Assembly: GCF_003094615.1 (NCBI RefSeq)
Contig: NZ_QDKO01000032.1
Location: 248,001-312,000, forward strand
From: Caulobacter radicis
GTDB taxonomy: Bacteria; Pseudomonadota; Alphaproteobacteria; Caulobacterales; Caulobacteraceae
Direction of reading: 5' to 3'
Length of the DNA: 64,000 bases
In this document: piece by piece, positions 42,863 to 51,616 of the stretch
Position numbering within the stretch: the stretch's first letter is position 1
How the letters are laid out: every line of letters begins with the position of its first letter
Notes under the pieces: model-generated
The model's database searches: none
What the model was told of the DNA's origin: nothing
Seen by the model: only the letters and a program-made list of their open reading frames with translations
Position numbers and translations under genes: made by a program

Positions 42863-43765
42863 TCAGAGCCCCGGCACGATCGCCTTCAACCGCGCCTCGC
42901 CGGTTGGGGCGTCGTGATGCGGCGGGCCGCCATTGGGGAAGCCGCCGGGCGGCGGGCCGGGCGGGCGGCCGTTCATGCCGCCATTGGGCATGCCTTGAGG
43001 AGGCGGACCCATGCCGCTGGGCGGGGGTCCCATCCCTCCAGGCGGCGTACCGCCAGGACCCATCCCCGCGTCGTCCTTCCAGTCGGCGGCGGGATCGACG
43101 CCCAGGATCAGGGCCAGCACATAGCCATCCTTGGCTTCCCTGACACTGGCGACCATGGCCTCGCCGCCCTGCAGGGCGATGCCGTCCTGGCGGTTGAACA
43201 TGTCGCGCGCCCGGGGGCGTTTGTAGGCCGGGAGGTTCTCGTAGAGGAACTCCGACAGGGCGTCTGGCACGAACAGCTGGGCGGTCAGGGCGGTGCGCTC
43301 GTTCAGGTGCACCTTGATGTGGATGTGCGGGGTGCGGCCCTCGTACCAGCCTGGCCAGATGGTCCTGAAGGCGACCTTGCCGGCGGCGTCGGTGGTCTGG
43401 GCGCCGCGCAGGAAGGTCGCTCCCTTGGCGGCCGCCTGGTGGTCGTCGCCCTGGCCCTCGTAGCCGGAATAGATGCCTTGCGCGTCGCAATGCCAGATGT
43501 CGACCCGCGCCCCCTTCAGCGGCCGGCAGGCGCCGTCGACGACGGTCAGGGCCACGGTGACGGGGGCGCCTTTCTTGCCTTCGGTGATGTCGGCGCGATC
43601 GAGCTTGGGGTCGAACCAGTAGGGCCCCTGGGTGACCTGGGGCGTCAGGGCGCAGACGTTTTCGGCGGCGGCGACCGGGCGCGCCGAGGCGGCGATGGCG
43701 GCGAACGGCGCGGCGCCGGCCAGGGCCAGCAGGCCTCGACGGCTGGGGGAAACGGGCGAGGGCAT
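42863..43765 (-). CDS. Intradiol ring-cleavage dioxygenase-like protein, Tat-exported
   Basis: A 300-residue protein. ATG 43765 has ggag 7 bases upstream. A twin-arginine signal (SRRGLLALAGAAPFAAIAAS) leads the protein out folded. The intradiol dioxygenase fold follows: TQGPYWFDPKLDRADITEGK, VDIWHCDAQGIYSGYEG, IWPGWYEGRTPHIHIKVH. The Tyr in GIYSGY, Tyr in GWYEG and the two His in PHIHIKVH are likely Fe(III) ligands, as in catechol 1,2-dioxygenase. The last 60 residues are Gly/Pro/Met-rich low complexity. The aromatic substrate is unknown. Confidence 0.85.
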   Translation of the reverse strand: MPSPVSPSRRGLLALAGAAPFAAIAASARPVAAAENVCALTPQVTQGPYWFDPKLDRADITEGKKGAPVTVALTVVDGACRPLKGARVDIWHCDAQGIYSGYEGQGDDHQAAAKGATFLRGAQTTDAAGKVAFRTIWPGWYEGRTPHIHIKVHLNERTALTAQLFVPDALSEFLYENLPAYKRPRARDMFNRQDGIALQGGEAMVASVREAKDGYVLALILGVDPAADWKDDAGMGPGGTPPGGMGPPPSGMGPPPQGMPNGGMNGRPPGPPPGGFPNGGPPHHDAPTGEARLKAIVPGL

Positions 43766-43878
43766 CGGGACTCCGAAACGTGAGCCGCCCTTGTGGCCGG
43801 GCGATCCTGCCGGCGTATGTCGAGGTCTTGCGGGTTTGCAATGGTGGGCGCCGCATGTGGGGCGGCGACTGCGCGGAA

Positions 43879-44005
43879 CCTCCCCCCGTGGGGGAGGCGA
43901 TCGCGAAGCGATCGGTGGGGGGAAGTCGGTGGGAAGCCGGCCGGTGTCTCGGAAGCTGAAAACGGCCCCCCACCGGCCTTCGGCCGCCTCCCCCACAGGG
44001 GGAGG
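43879..44005. repeat. Paired palindromic intergenic repeat, family A
   Basis: Inner palindromes gatcgcgaagcgatc and ggccttcggcc. It ends 15 bases before the flgL stop. Its spacer resembles that at 53415-53539. Confidence 0.85.
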
Positions 44006-44019
44006 TTCCTATTGGCGGA

Positions 44020-44916
44020 CTACAGATACTTCGTCAGACTCAGCGACGAGAGCGTGCTGATCATCGAGTACATGGCCTCCAGCTGGGTCTCGTACTGGGT
44101 GGCCAGAACCGCCGTCTCGGCTAGGTCGGCGTCTTTCAGGTTGGAGGCCAGGGTGTCGATGCTCTCGATCTTGGCCTCGTTGCGCTCGATCAGGCGGTCG
44201 AGGGTGGAGGCCTGGATCGAGACCTGCTCCTGCAACGAGCCGATGCCGGTCAGGGCCTCGCCGGCCAGGTCGTAGGCGGCCGAGACCACGTCGCTGTCGT
44301 CGGGCGAGGCGATGATCATCGAAAGGGCGCGGGCCAGCTTCTCGAACGCCGCCGAGCCGCCGGAGACCGACAGGCCGATGGTCTGGCCGTCGGTGGTGGT
44401 GAAGGTCCGCGTGGCAGACGAGCCCTGGTAATAGTCGGCGTCGACGCCGGCGGAGGGATCCCAGTCGACGTCGCTGAAGTCGGCGGCGGCCGTGTCGCCC
44501 GCCGTGCCCGAGAACAGGTAGGTCCCGCCCGAGGTGCTGTTCATCAGCGCCTGCAGGTCAGTGAGCCAGTTGGTGGCGTACTGGGCGGTGGTGGCCGAGT
44601 CGATCGTGGTGCTCGAGATCATCGAGGCCAGCTGGGTCTTGATGGTGGTGGCGAGGTCGGCGATGTCGCCCAGGGCCGAGTAGGCGGCGTTGACATAGGC
44701 GGTGGCGGTCTGGGCGGCGGCGTTCTCGGCCGTGAGGGCCGTGCTCTGGCTGGACAGGCGCAGCAGGCTGCCGGTGTTGCTGCCCAGGCCCCCGTAGGTG
44801 GTGGATTTCAGGCCAGAGGCGGTCTGGGCCTGCTGGTCGGCGAGCTTGGCCTGCACCTTGAGGCTGGCGGCCAGCATGGTCGTGGAGTGACCGAAGGTGG
44901 CGATGCGGCTGATCAT
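44020..44916 (-). CDS. flgL: Flagellar hook-filament junction protein FlgL
   Basis: A 298-residue hook-associated protein 3. The N-terminus (RIATFGHSTTMLAASLKVQA, QAQTASGLKSTTYGGLG) and C-terminus (LDRLIERNEAKIESIDTLAS, ALATQYETQLEAMYSMISTL-type helix) form the paired D0/D1 helices shared with flagellin. The middle contains GGTYLFSGT. Composition is Ala/Ser/Thr-rich. It starts 2 bases after the flgK stop and is the last gene of the leftward flagellar unit. Confidence 0.93.
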   Translation of the reverse strand: MISRIATFGHSTTMLAASLKVQAKLADQQAQTASGLKSTTYGGLGSNTGSLLRLSSQSTALTAENAAAQTATAYVNAAYSALGDIADLATTIKTQLASMISSTTIDSATTAQYATNWLTDLQALMNSTSGGTYLFSGTAGDTAAADFSDVDWDPSAGVDADYYQGSSATRTFTTTDGQTIGLSVSGGSAAFEKLARALSMIIASPDDSDVVSAAYDLAGEALTGIGSLQEQVSIQASTLDRLIERNEAKIESIDTLASNLKDADLAETAVLATQYETQLEAMYSMISTLSSLSLTKYL

Positions 44917-44918
44917 GG

Positions 44919-46646
44919 TCAGTTCACCATCTGGATCAGGGTGTCGAACAGCTCCTGCACCATCGAGACGAGCTGGGCGTTGGCCTCGTACTGCGACTGG
45001 TAGGTGGTCAGCAGGGCCAGTTCCTCGTCGACATTGACGGCGGTGGTGTTCTGCAGCCGCGTGGTCGCCGCCTCGTAGGTCGACAGGGCGCTGGCGGCGC
45101 TGGACGAGGCGTTGGAGACGAGGGTGGCCGCGCCGGAAACGAAGCTTGAGGCATAGGACGACAGGCTGACGGTCTTGGCGGCCTGGTCGCCGGCGGCGGC
45201 GAAGCTCAGCGTTCCCGACAGCATCGACGACAGCTTGTCGATCGTGGCGCTGTCGGAGGTCGACAGGGCGCGGTCGCCCACGGCCAGGGTGACGGAGGTG
45301 TCGAGGGCGGCCGTGGCCAGCAGGCTGTAGTCGCCCGACAGCTTGGACGAGACGGCGATGTCGGCGGCGGTCGACCCCGAGAACAGGTCGTTGAAGCCGA
45401 AATAGTCCGAGAAGCCCTGCGCCGATGCGCCCACCGCCGCGCCGATGTCGCCCAGGGCGACGCCGTTGGCGCTGTCGTCGGCGGTGATCGACAGCTTGCC
45501 GTCCGAGCCGATGCTGGCCGACAGGCCGTCGACGGCGTCGAGCGCGCTGACGAGATCGGCCAGGGTCGAATAGGCCGACAGGTCGATGTCCTGGGTCGAG
45601 ACCGTCGAGCCGCTGGAATCGACCACGGCCACCCGCAGCGCGCCGGTCGCCGAGAAGGCGTCGGAGCCGGAGACGGCCTGGGCGCTGGTCAGGGCGTTGG
45701 GCGCGGGCGTGGCCGAGCCGGCGTTGCTGATGGCGTTGACCTGGGCGATCAGGGTCGAGGCCAGGGCGTCAAGCTCGGCCTGCTCGTCCACCAGCGTCTT
45801 GTCGCGCAGGCTGACCAGCGCGCCCAGCTGGCCGGAGTCGAGGCTTGCGGTGACGTCCTTGCCGTTCAGCGTGATCCCCGAGATCGAGGTCGGATAGACG
45901 CTGGTCGAGGAAAGCGCGCTGGAGGCGGTGTACGAAAGCTTGGCGGCCGTCGTGCCCAAGAGCTGGTCGCCGCCTGTGGTGTAGACCACCAGCCGGTTGT
46001 CCGAGGTGGTGTAGCTGCTGACCCCGATCAGGCCCGACAGGGTGGTCAGGGCCGCGTCGCGCTGGTCCTGCAGGGCGGTGACGTCGCCGCCCTGGGCGGT
46101 GACCGAGACGATCTGGTCGTTCAGCGAGGCCAGGGTCGAGAGCGTCGAGTTGATGGTGTCGACCGTGATGGCGATCTCGGCGTTGGCCTGGGTGCGCAGG
46201 TCCTGGATCGAGGCCGACAGGCTGCTGATCCCCGCGGCCAGGTCGGACGCGGCCGAGACCGTCGCGGCCTTGGCCGTGTCGCTGTCGGCGCTGGCCGACA
46301 GGGCGGTCAGGGCGCTGGAAAAGGCGTCGAGCAGGCTGGAGAGATCATCGCCGCTGTCCACCGAGCCGAGGGCGGCGTCGTAGGACTGCATGTAGATGTC
46401 GATCGTGGAGGCATAGCCCGAGACGGCCGCCGTCTTGACCACGGTCTTGGCCAGATAGGTGTCGGCCGCCCGCTGCACGGTGGCGCTGGAGGCCGAGTTG
46501 AGGGCCGTGGTCGCCGTCGTGCTGACCGTCTTCTTGCTGTAGGTCAGGTCGTCGGCGTTGGCCACGTTGGCGTTGGCCACCGCGATCTGCATCTGGGCGG
46601 TCGACAGGGCCGACGAGGCCGAGCTGATGATCGACGACAGCGACAT
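44919..46646 (-). CDS. flgK: Flagellar hook-associated protein FlgK
   Basis: A 575-residue hook-associated protein 1. The N-terminal helix SSIISSASSALSTAQMQIAV with VANANVANADDLTYSKKTV is the family mark, and the C-terminus has VNVDEELALLTTYQSQYEAN and LVSMVQELFDTLIQMV. The large central part is Ser/Ala/Asp-rich and repetitive. FlgK forms the first junction ring between hook and filament. It follows the 111-residue gene by 5 bases. Confidence 0.93.
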   Translation of the reverse strand: MSLSSIISSASSALSTAQMQIAVANANVANADDLTYSKKTVSTTATTALNSASSATVQRAADTYLAKTVVKTAAVSGYASTIDIYMQSYDAALGSVDSGDDLSSLLDAFSSALTALSASADSDTAKAATVSAASDLAAGISSLSASIQDLRTQANAEIAITVDTINSTLSTLASLNDQIVSVTAQGGDVTALQDQRDAALTTLSGLIGVSSYTTSDNRLVVYTTGGDQLLGTTAAKLSYTASSALSSTSVYPTSISGITLNGKDVTASLDSGQLGALVSLRDKTLVDEQAELDALASTLIAQVNAISNAGSATPAPNALTSAQAVSGSDAFSATGALRVAVVDSSGSTVSTQDIDLSAYSTLADLVSALDAVDGLSASIGSDGKLSITADDSANGVALGDIGAAVGASAQGFSDYFGFNDLFSGSTAADIAVSSKLSGDYSLLATAALDTSVTLAVGDRALSTSDSATIDKLSSMLSGTLSFAAAGDQAAKTVSLSSYASSFVSGAATLVSNASSSAASALSTYEAATTRLQNTTAVNVDEELALLTTYQSQYEANAQLVSMVQELFDTLIQMVN

Positions 46647-46651
46647 CGGCG

Positions 46652-46987
46652 TCAGTCCTTGCGGCGACGGTGGTCGCGCAGCGACGCCACCCCGCCGCGA
46701 TAGCCGGCCTGGGCGTTGAGGCCGCGGTTCACCGCCTGGATGCGCACGCGCTCCTGGGCCATCTCGGTCTCCAGGGTCGCCATACGGTCTTCCAGCGTCG
46801 CCTGCACCTCGTGCAGGTTCGACAGCATGAGCAGGCGCTGGTCGTCCGAAAGGGCCGAGAGGCCGTCGGCGATGCTGCGGGCCAGGGCGCGGGCCTCCTC
46901 GACCGACGAGACCACGGGCGTCTTGGGATCGCGGCGGGCCTTCTGGGCGCGGGTGTGCAGGCGTTCGATCGTGCCCATGACGCTCAC
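46652..46987 (-). CDS. Coiled-coil protein between flgE and flgK, possibly an FlgN-type chaperone
   Basis: A 111-residue, mostly helical protein. GTG 46987 overlaps the flgE stop (GTGA); ATG 46978 is an alternative. It has a helix with VEEARALARSIADGLSALS, then a heptad-like stretch LHEVQATLEDRMATLETEMA. The tail is basic (RDHRRRKD). FlgN chaperones bind FlgK and FlgL and are also small and helical, so location next to flgK makes this role plausible; sequence alone does not show it. Confidence 0.6.
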   Translation of the reverse strand: MSVMGTIERLHTRAQKARRDPKTPVVSSVEEARALARSIADGLSALSDDQRLLMLSNLHEVQATLEDRMATLETEMAQERVRIQAVNRGLNAQAGYRGGVASLRDHRRRKD

Positions 46988-48261
46988 CGGACCGCCTGGA
47001 TCAGGGTGTCGAACATGTCGCTGGTGGCGCTGATCACCTGCGAGGCGGCCGAATAGGCCTGCTGGGCGATGATCATCTTGTTGAACTCGGTCGCTGTGTC
47101 GGTGGTCGAGCCCTCCAGCGCGCTGGCCACCAGGCTGCCGGCGTTGCCTTCGCCGGGCAGGTTCAGGTGCACCTGGCCGGCGGCGGTGTTCTCGTCATAG
47201 ACCGTGCCCGAGACGTGGGTCAGGCCGTTGGGGTTGCTGAAGGTGGCGACCGGGATCTGGTAGATCGCCAGGCTGACCCCGTTGTCGAAATTGGCCGTGA
47301 CCAGGCCGCTTTCGTCGATGCTGATCCCCGACAGCTCGCCGTAGTTGGCGCCGTCCTGCTCGAAGGTCGGGCTGATCGACAGGGTCGAGGAGGTCGAGGC
47401 GTACTGGGTCAGGCCGTCGGTGCCGCCCGTCGAGCCGAGGTCGAGCACGATGGCGCTGTCGGCCGCGCCGGTCGACAGGCCGGTGATGCTGATGTTGACC
47501 GGCGACGGGTCGGTGGTGGCCAAGCTGCCGTCGGAGTTGAAGGTCACCGTCACCGTGCTCGGGCTGATCGTGCCCGAGGTGGTCGTGCTGTCCTTGGTCA
47601 GGGTCGGGTCCGACAGGCTCAGCGACCAGGTGTTGTCGCCGGTCTTGGTCCAGGTCTGGCCGACGGTGTGGCTGACGCCCAGGGAGTCGATGACCTCCAT
47701 GCTGGTGTCGAAGCTCTGGCCCGTCGTTGCGTCGGCCGGCAGGTTGGCGGCCATGCTCACCGTCGAGGTGGCCTTGGCCGTGCCGCTGATCGAGTCGAGG
47801 TTGATCGCCGACAGGCTGGTCAGGTCGCTGGTGTTGGACGCCAGGACGTTGCCGTCGGAGTCCGTCGGGTAGCCCATCAGGTAATAGCCTTCGCTATTGA
47901 CCAGATAGCCGTTGGCGTCCGTCGAGAAGCTGCCGTTGCGGCTGTAGACGAGGTCGCTGCCGCTGTCGCCGGCGTTGGCCGCGACCACGAAATAGCCCGA
48001 GCCGTCGATGGCGATGTTGGTCGCCACGCTGGTCGAGGAGATGGCGCCGGTGACGTTCAGCGCCTGGTTGGTCTTGGCCACCACTGAGCTGGTCGAGGTG
48101 TTGGTGCCCATGGCGCCGCTGACCAGCGACTGGAACGACACTTCCGTCGTCTTGTAGGCGGTGGTCGAGGCGTTGGCGATGTTCTCGGAGATCGCCGACA
48201 GGGCGATGCTCTGGGCCGAAAGGCCCGAGACGGCGGTCGAGAGGGCGGAGGACAGGCTCAT
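46984..48261 (-). CDS. flgE: Flagellar hook protein FlgE
   Basis: A 425-residue hook protein. N-terminal LSSALSTAVSGLSAQSIALS with ISENIANASTTAYKTTEVSF and C-terminal TATEFNKMIIAQQAYSAASQ with VISATSDMFDTLIQ are the conserved D0 segments; AIDGSGYFVV and FSTDANGYLVNSEGYYLMGY are also typical. It is shorter than the roughly 590-residue hook protein of C. crescentus as I recall. It starts 12 bases after flgD and overlaps the following gene by 4 bases. Confidence 0.94.
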   Translation of the reverse strand: MSLSSALSTAVSGLSAQSIALSAISENIANASTTAYKTTEVSFQSLVSGAMGTNTSTSSVVAKTNQALNVTGAISSTSVATNIAIDGSGYFVVAANAGDSGSDLVYSRNGSFSTDANGYLVNSEGYYLMGYPTDSDGNVLASNTSDLTSLSAINLDSISGTAKATSTVSMAANLPADATTGQSFDTSMEVIDSLGVSHTVGQTWTKTGDNTWSLSLSDPTLTKDSTTTSGTISPSTVTVTFNSDGSLATTDPSPVNISITGLSTGAADSAIVLDLGSTGGTDGLTQYASTSSTLSISPTFEQDGANYGELSGISIDESGLVTANFDNGVSLAIYQIPVATFSNPNGLTHVSGTVYDENTAAGQVHLNLPGEGNAGSLVASALEGSTTDTATEFNKMIIAQQAYSAASQVISATSDMFDTLIQAVR

Positions 48262-48272
48262 GCTCGCGGTCC

Positions 48273-48554
48273 CTATTCCGAGGCCGAGGCGAGCAACTGA
48301 ACCTGGGTCAGCAGCGACGACATGTTGTCCGACATCGTCGTCAGCGTGTCGTTCATGTTGATCTGCTGCTCGAGCGACGAGTAGGTCGCCAGCTGGCTGG
48401 TGAACTCGGTCGGATCGGTGGGATCCAGCGGGTTCTGGTTGGTCAGCTGCGTCATCAGCAGCTTCAGGAAGTCGGTGGTGCCAAGCTGCAGCGTGCCGGA
48501 CGAACTGCTCGAGCTCGTCGTGCTGGTGCTCGTCGCCGAGGAGACGGTGGTCAT
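48273..48554 (-). CDS. flgD: Hook capping protein FlgD, minimal form
   Basis: A 93-residue protein with only the N-terminal FlgD segment: LGTTDFLKLLMTQLTNQNPL, then DPTDPTEFTSQLATYSSLEQ, the family signature. The C-terminal Tudor and FnIII domains of full-length FlgD (usually over 200 residues) are missing. ATG 48554 has ggaggg 9 bases upstream. It is the first gene of the leftward unit, behind a 48-bp block shared with the flagellin promoter region. Confidence 0.88.
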   Translation of the reverse strand: MTTVSSATSTSTTSSSSSSGTLQLGTTDFLKLLMTQLTNQNPLDPTDPTEFTSQLATYSSLEQQINMNDTLTTMSDNMSSLLTQVQLLASASE

Positions 48555-48600
48555 GGAGAAAGCCCTCCGGTGAAGTCGGTCCGGTCGCTCTGGGCGCCGA

Positions 48601-48648
48601 TCGACGTGTTCAACGGAGGCTCCGCGCCGGATGGGGCGGATTATTTTT
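48601..48648 (-). promoter_or_regulatory. Conserved promoter block of the flgD unit
   Basis: On the minus strand this block begins AAAAATAATCCGCCCCATC and ends CGTCGA. Nineteen bases at its start are identical to the block at 48872-48919 and 19 of the following 29 also match. No sigma-54 or standard -10/-35 is evident. Confidence 0.6.
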
Positions 48649-48660
48649 AGTTGGCCTGAC

Positions 48661-48860
48661 CCCTCTCTCATCGAGAGAGGGAGGGGCCCATGGCGCAGCC
48701 ATGGGAGGGTGAGAGGTTACGATGGGTGCGGTCGTTGCGCGCGTTCCTTAAGACTTGGAGCGCTGGCGCGAGCGTGGGTGGGTTTGCCGGCAAGCGATGA
48801 AACCTCTCACCCTCCCACCGCTTCGCGGCGGGCCCCTCCCTCTCTCAAAGAGAGAGGGGG
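48661..48860. repeat. Paired palindromic repeat, family B, between two flagellar promoters
   Basis: Left module 48661-48716 with inner palindrome cccatggcgcagccatggg; right module 48802-48860 with inner ccgcttcgcgg. The 85-base spacer holds no gene. The pair sits exactly between the two mirrored promoter blocks. Confidence 0.82.
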
Positions 48861-48871
48861 CAGGGCGGTGA

Positions 48872-48919
48872 AAAAATAATCCGCCCCATCGTCGGCGGAC
48901 GTCCCGTTCAACCCGTCGA
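48872..48919 (+). promoter_or_regulatory. Conserved promoter block of the flagellin gene
   Basis: AAAAATAATCCGCCCCATC at 48872-48890, then GCGGA at 48895-48899, CCGTT and CGTCGA, spaced as in the flgD-side copy. It is 82-129 bases upstream of the flagellin ATG. Confidence 0.6.
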
Positions 48920-49000
48920 AGCCAGGCCGTCAGAACGGCGGACAGCTTCCCGACCGGACTCTCCCCCGGGCGGACTCCAGACAGAGAACCGGACTAGAAC

Positions 49001-49831
49001 ATGCCAGTTATCTCCACCAACACGGCCGCCAACACCGCCCTGCGCTACCTGAACAACAATTCGGCCGCGCAGAGCGAATCCCTGGCGAAGCTGTCGAGCG
49101 GCTCGCGGATCGTCAGCGCGAAGGACGACGCCTCCGGCCTCGCCATCGCGACGTCCATGAACGCCGACATCACCGTGCTCAACCAGGCCGCCACCAACGT
49201 GACCAGCGGCACTTCGGTGCTGAACACCGCGGACGGCGCCCTGTCGAACATCGCCGACATCCTGCAGCGCATGAACTCCCTGACGGCCCAGGCCCAGTCG
49301 GGGACGTCGAGCACTGCCGACCTGTCGTACATCAGCGCCGAGTACGAGCAACTGACCGAGGAAATCAACGACATCGCCGAGACGACGACCTTCAACGGCG
49401 TCACTCTGCTCAACGGTGACAGCAACTACACCGAAGGCACCGGCGTCGATTTCATGGTCGGCACGTCCAGCACCGATGTCATCAAGGTCGAACTGGGTGA
49501 GGCCAACACCACGGGGCTGAACCTGACCGTCACCTCGATCACCTCCACCAGCGACGCCGTCGCTGCCATGGACGAGATCGACTCGGCGATCACGGCGGTC
49601 TCGAAAATGCGCGCCGACGTCGGCGCCACCCTGTCGCGCTTCGAGTTCCGCGGCGACGTGATCTCCACGTCGCTCGAGAACCTGGAGTCGGCGGCGTCGG
49701 CGATCACCGACGTGGACATCGCCGCCGAGCAGACCAACTTCACCAACGCCCAGACCCTGACCAGCGCAGCGATTTCGGCCCTCAGCCAGGCCAACTCGAT
49801 GAGCCAGTCGCTTCTGAAGTTGCTGCAGTAG
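49001..49831 (+). CDS. Flagellin
   Basis: A 276-residue flagellin, similar in size to Caulobacter flagellins. It consists of little more than D0/D1: N-terminal NTAANTALRYLNNNSAAQSE, KLSSGSRIVSAKDDASGLAI, and C-terminal SAITDVDIAAEQTNFTNAQT with a final SQANSMSQSLLKLLQ helix. The middle is short and Thr/Ser-rich, without D2/D3 insertions. A hairpin at 49881-49909 follows. It is transcribed divergently from flgD and ahead of fliD and fliS. Confidence 0.95.
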   Translation: MPVISTNTAANTALRYLNNNSAAQSESLAKLSSGSRIVSAKDDASGLAIATSMNADITVLNQAATNVTSGTSVLNTADGALSNIADILQRMNSLTAQAQSGTSSTADLSYISAEYEQLTEEINDIAETTTFNGVTLLNGDSNYTEGTGVDFMVGTSSTDVIKVELGEANTTGLNLTVTSITSTSDAVAAMDEIDSAITAVSKMRADVGATLSRFEFRGDVISTSLENLESAASAITDVDIAAEQTNFTNAQTLTSAAISALSQANSMSQSLLKLLQ

Positions 49832-49880
49832 TCGCTCGTGTCGCGATGGCGGGGGCCTGGCTCCCGTCGTCCTGCAGACT

Positions 49881-49909
49881 GGCGGGGGAGCCTCTAAGGC
49901 TCTCCCGCC
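49881..49909 (+). terminator. Stem-loop between flagellin and fliD
   Basis: GGCGGGGGAGCC (49881-49892) pairs with GGCTCTCCCGCC (49898-49909) around TCTAA. The run after it is only weakly T-rich, so it may reduce read-through rather than stop it, giving more flagellin than FliD. Confidence 0.65.
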
Positions 49910-49927
49910 GACTTTCCGGACATTGCC

Positions 49928-51616
49928 ATGACGACCACCAGCAGCGTCTCGACCTCGGGCTCGACGACCTATCTGACCGGCACGATCTCGGGGCTCGACA
50001 CCGACTCCCTGATCGAGGCGGCCGTCGCCCAGAAGACCGCCCGCGCCGACACCATCGACGCCAAGGTCACGGCCAACGAGACCAAGATCGCCTCGTACCA
50101 GTCGCTGCAGACCCTGCTGCAGGCGATCTCGGATTCGATGACCGCGCTGGCGGGCACGACCTACAGCTCGGTCACGACGACCACCAACGCCTTCGACGAG
50201 AAGAGCGCCTATCTGACCGCCTCGGACGGCACGGACGCCACCTCGGTGATCGCCGTCGACGCCGACAGCGACGCGGTGGCCGCTTCCTACGAGATCACCG
50301 TCACCCAGCTGGCCAAGGCCATGAAAGCAGCCTCCACCGCCCAGACCTCGGGCACGGCGCTGGGCCTGTCGGGCGTGATGTCGGTGGGCGTCGACGGCGG
50401 GACCGCCGCCGAGATCACCGTCACCTCGACCATGACGGTCAGCGACATCGCCGCGGCGATCAACGCCAAGACCAGCACGACCGGCGTCACCGCCACCCTG
50501 ATCACCAGCTCGACCGGCACGCGCCTGGTGATGTCGACCAGCGACACCAACCAGCAGATCGCCCTGTCGTCGGTGTCGGGCGACGACGTTGGGCTGTCGC
50601 TGGGCCTGACCGATAGCTCGGGCGCCTTCGCCAACGTGCTGCAGGCCGCCCAGCCCTCGATCGTCACCATCGACGGGGTCGAGATCGAGAGCGACGGCAA
50701 CGAGCTGACCGACGTCATTCCCGGCCTGTCGATCTCGCTGCTGCAAGCCACCAGCGGCCAGACCATCACCCTCGACATCGAGGCCAACTACGACGACATC
50801 AAGACGGCGATCACCGACTTCATCGACGCCTACAACGCCCTGCGCGCCTTCGTGGTGACCAACCAGACGGTGGGCTCGGGCGGGGTGGTGGCCGACGACG
50901 CGGTGCTGTTCGCCGACGGCATACTGCGCGACGTCAATCGCCAGCTGAACGCGCTGCTGGGTGGCAAGTCGGGTTCGGATGACGAACTGACCGACCTGTC
51001 GGCCCTGGGCATCACGCTCAACAGCGCCAACCAGCTGGAGCTGTCGGACGAGACCTCGCTCGACAATCTGCTGCTGACCGACCTGTCCAGCGTCGCGGCC
51101 TTCTTCGAGACCAGGTTCGAGGCCAGCGACAGCAACCTCAAGCTTCTGAAGAACGACACCACCCTGTCCTACGACTTCGACCTGGAGGTCACGGTCACCG
51201 ACGGGGCGATCTCCAGCGTGTCGGTGAACGGCGATAGCAGCCTGTTCACGATCTCGGGCAGCCGGATCATCGGCGCGACGGGGTCGATCTACGACGGCCT
51301 GTCCTTCGCCCTGGCCAGCCCGACCAGCGGCACGATCTCGGTGCAGATCACCCAGGGCTTCGCCAACCTGATCACCAGCCTGATGGGCGACTACGCCAAC
51401 ACCACGACCGGCGTGATCCAGCAGCGCATCAACACCCTCGACACGGTCAACAGCGACCTGACCGAACAGTCGGAGACCATCCGCGACAACGCGGAGACGT
51501 ACCGCACCAAGCTGATCGCGAAATACTCGGCGATGGAGACAGAGCTCTACGCCGCCCAGATCCTTCAAGAGCAGATCAAGGCCATCCTCGGAGCCAGCAG
51601 CGATGACGACGACTAA
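49928..51616 (+). CDS. fliD: Flagellar filament cap protein FliD
   Basis: A 562-residue hook-associated protein 2. N-terminal YLTGTISGLDTDSLIEAAVA and ANETKIASYQSLQTLLQAIS fit FliD, as do NELTDVIPGLSISLLQAT, DFIDAYNALRAFVV and LTDLSALGITLNSANQLEL. The C-terminal helix (IQQRINTLDTVNSDLTEQSE to YSAMETELYAAQILQEQIKA) is the conserved oligomerisation part. It overlaps fliS by 14 bases. Confidence 0.93.
   Translation: MTTTSSVSTSGSTTYLTGTISGLDTDSLIEAAVAQKTARADTIDAKVTANETKIASYQSLQTLLQAISDSMTALAGTTYSSVTTTTNAFDEKSAYLTASDGTDATSVIAVDADSDAVAASYEITVTQLAKAMKAASTAQTSGTALGLSGVMSVGVDGGTAAEITVTSTMTVSDIAAAINAKTSTTGVTATLITSSTGTRLVMSTSDTNQQIALSSVSGDDVGLSLGLTDSSGAFANVLQAAQPSIVTIDGVEIESDGNELTDVIPGLSISLLQATSGQTITLDIEANYDDIKTAITDFIDAYNALRAFVVTNQTVGSGGVVADDAVLFADGILRDVNRQLNALLGGKSGSDDELTDLSALGITLNSANQLELSDETSLDNLLLTDLSSVAAFFETRFEASDSNLKLLKNDTTLSYDFDLEVTVTDGAISSVSVNGDSSLFTISGSRIIGATGSIYDGLSFALASPTSGTISVQITQGFANLITSLMGDYANTTTGVIQQRINTLDTVNSDLTEQSETIRDNAETYRTKLIAKYSAMETELYAAQILQEQIKAILGASSDDDD

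Noticed and set aside
48908..51568. Open frame of 886 codons opposite flagellin and fliD
   Set aside because: Translation is Gly/Val/Gln/Asp/Arg-rich with no domain pattern; the plus-strand flagellin and FliD are unmistakable.
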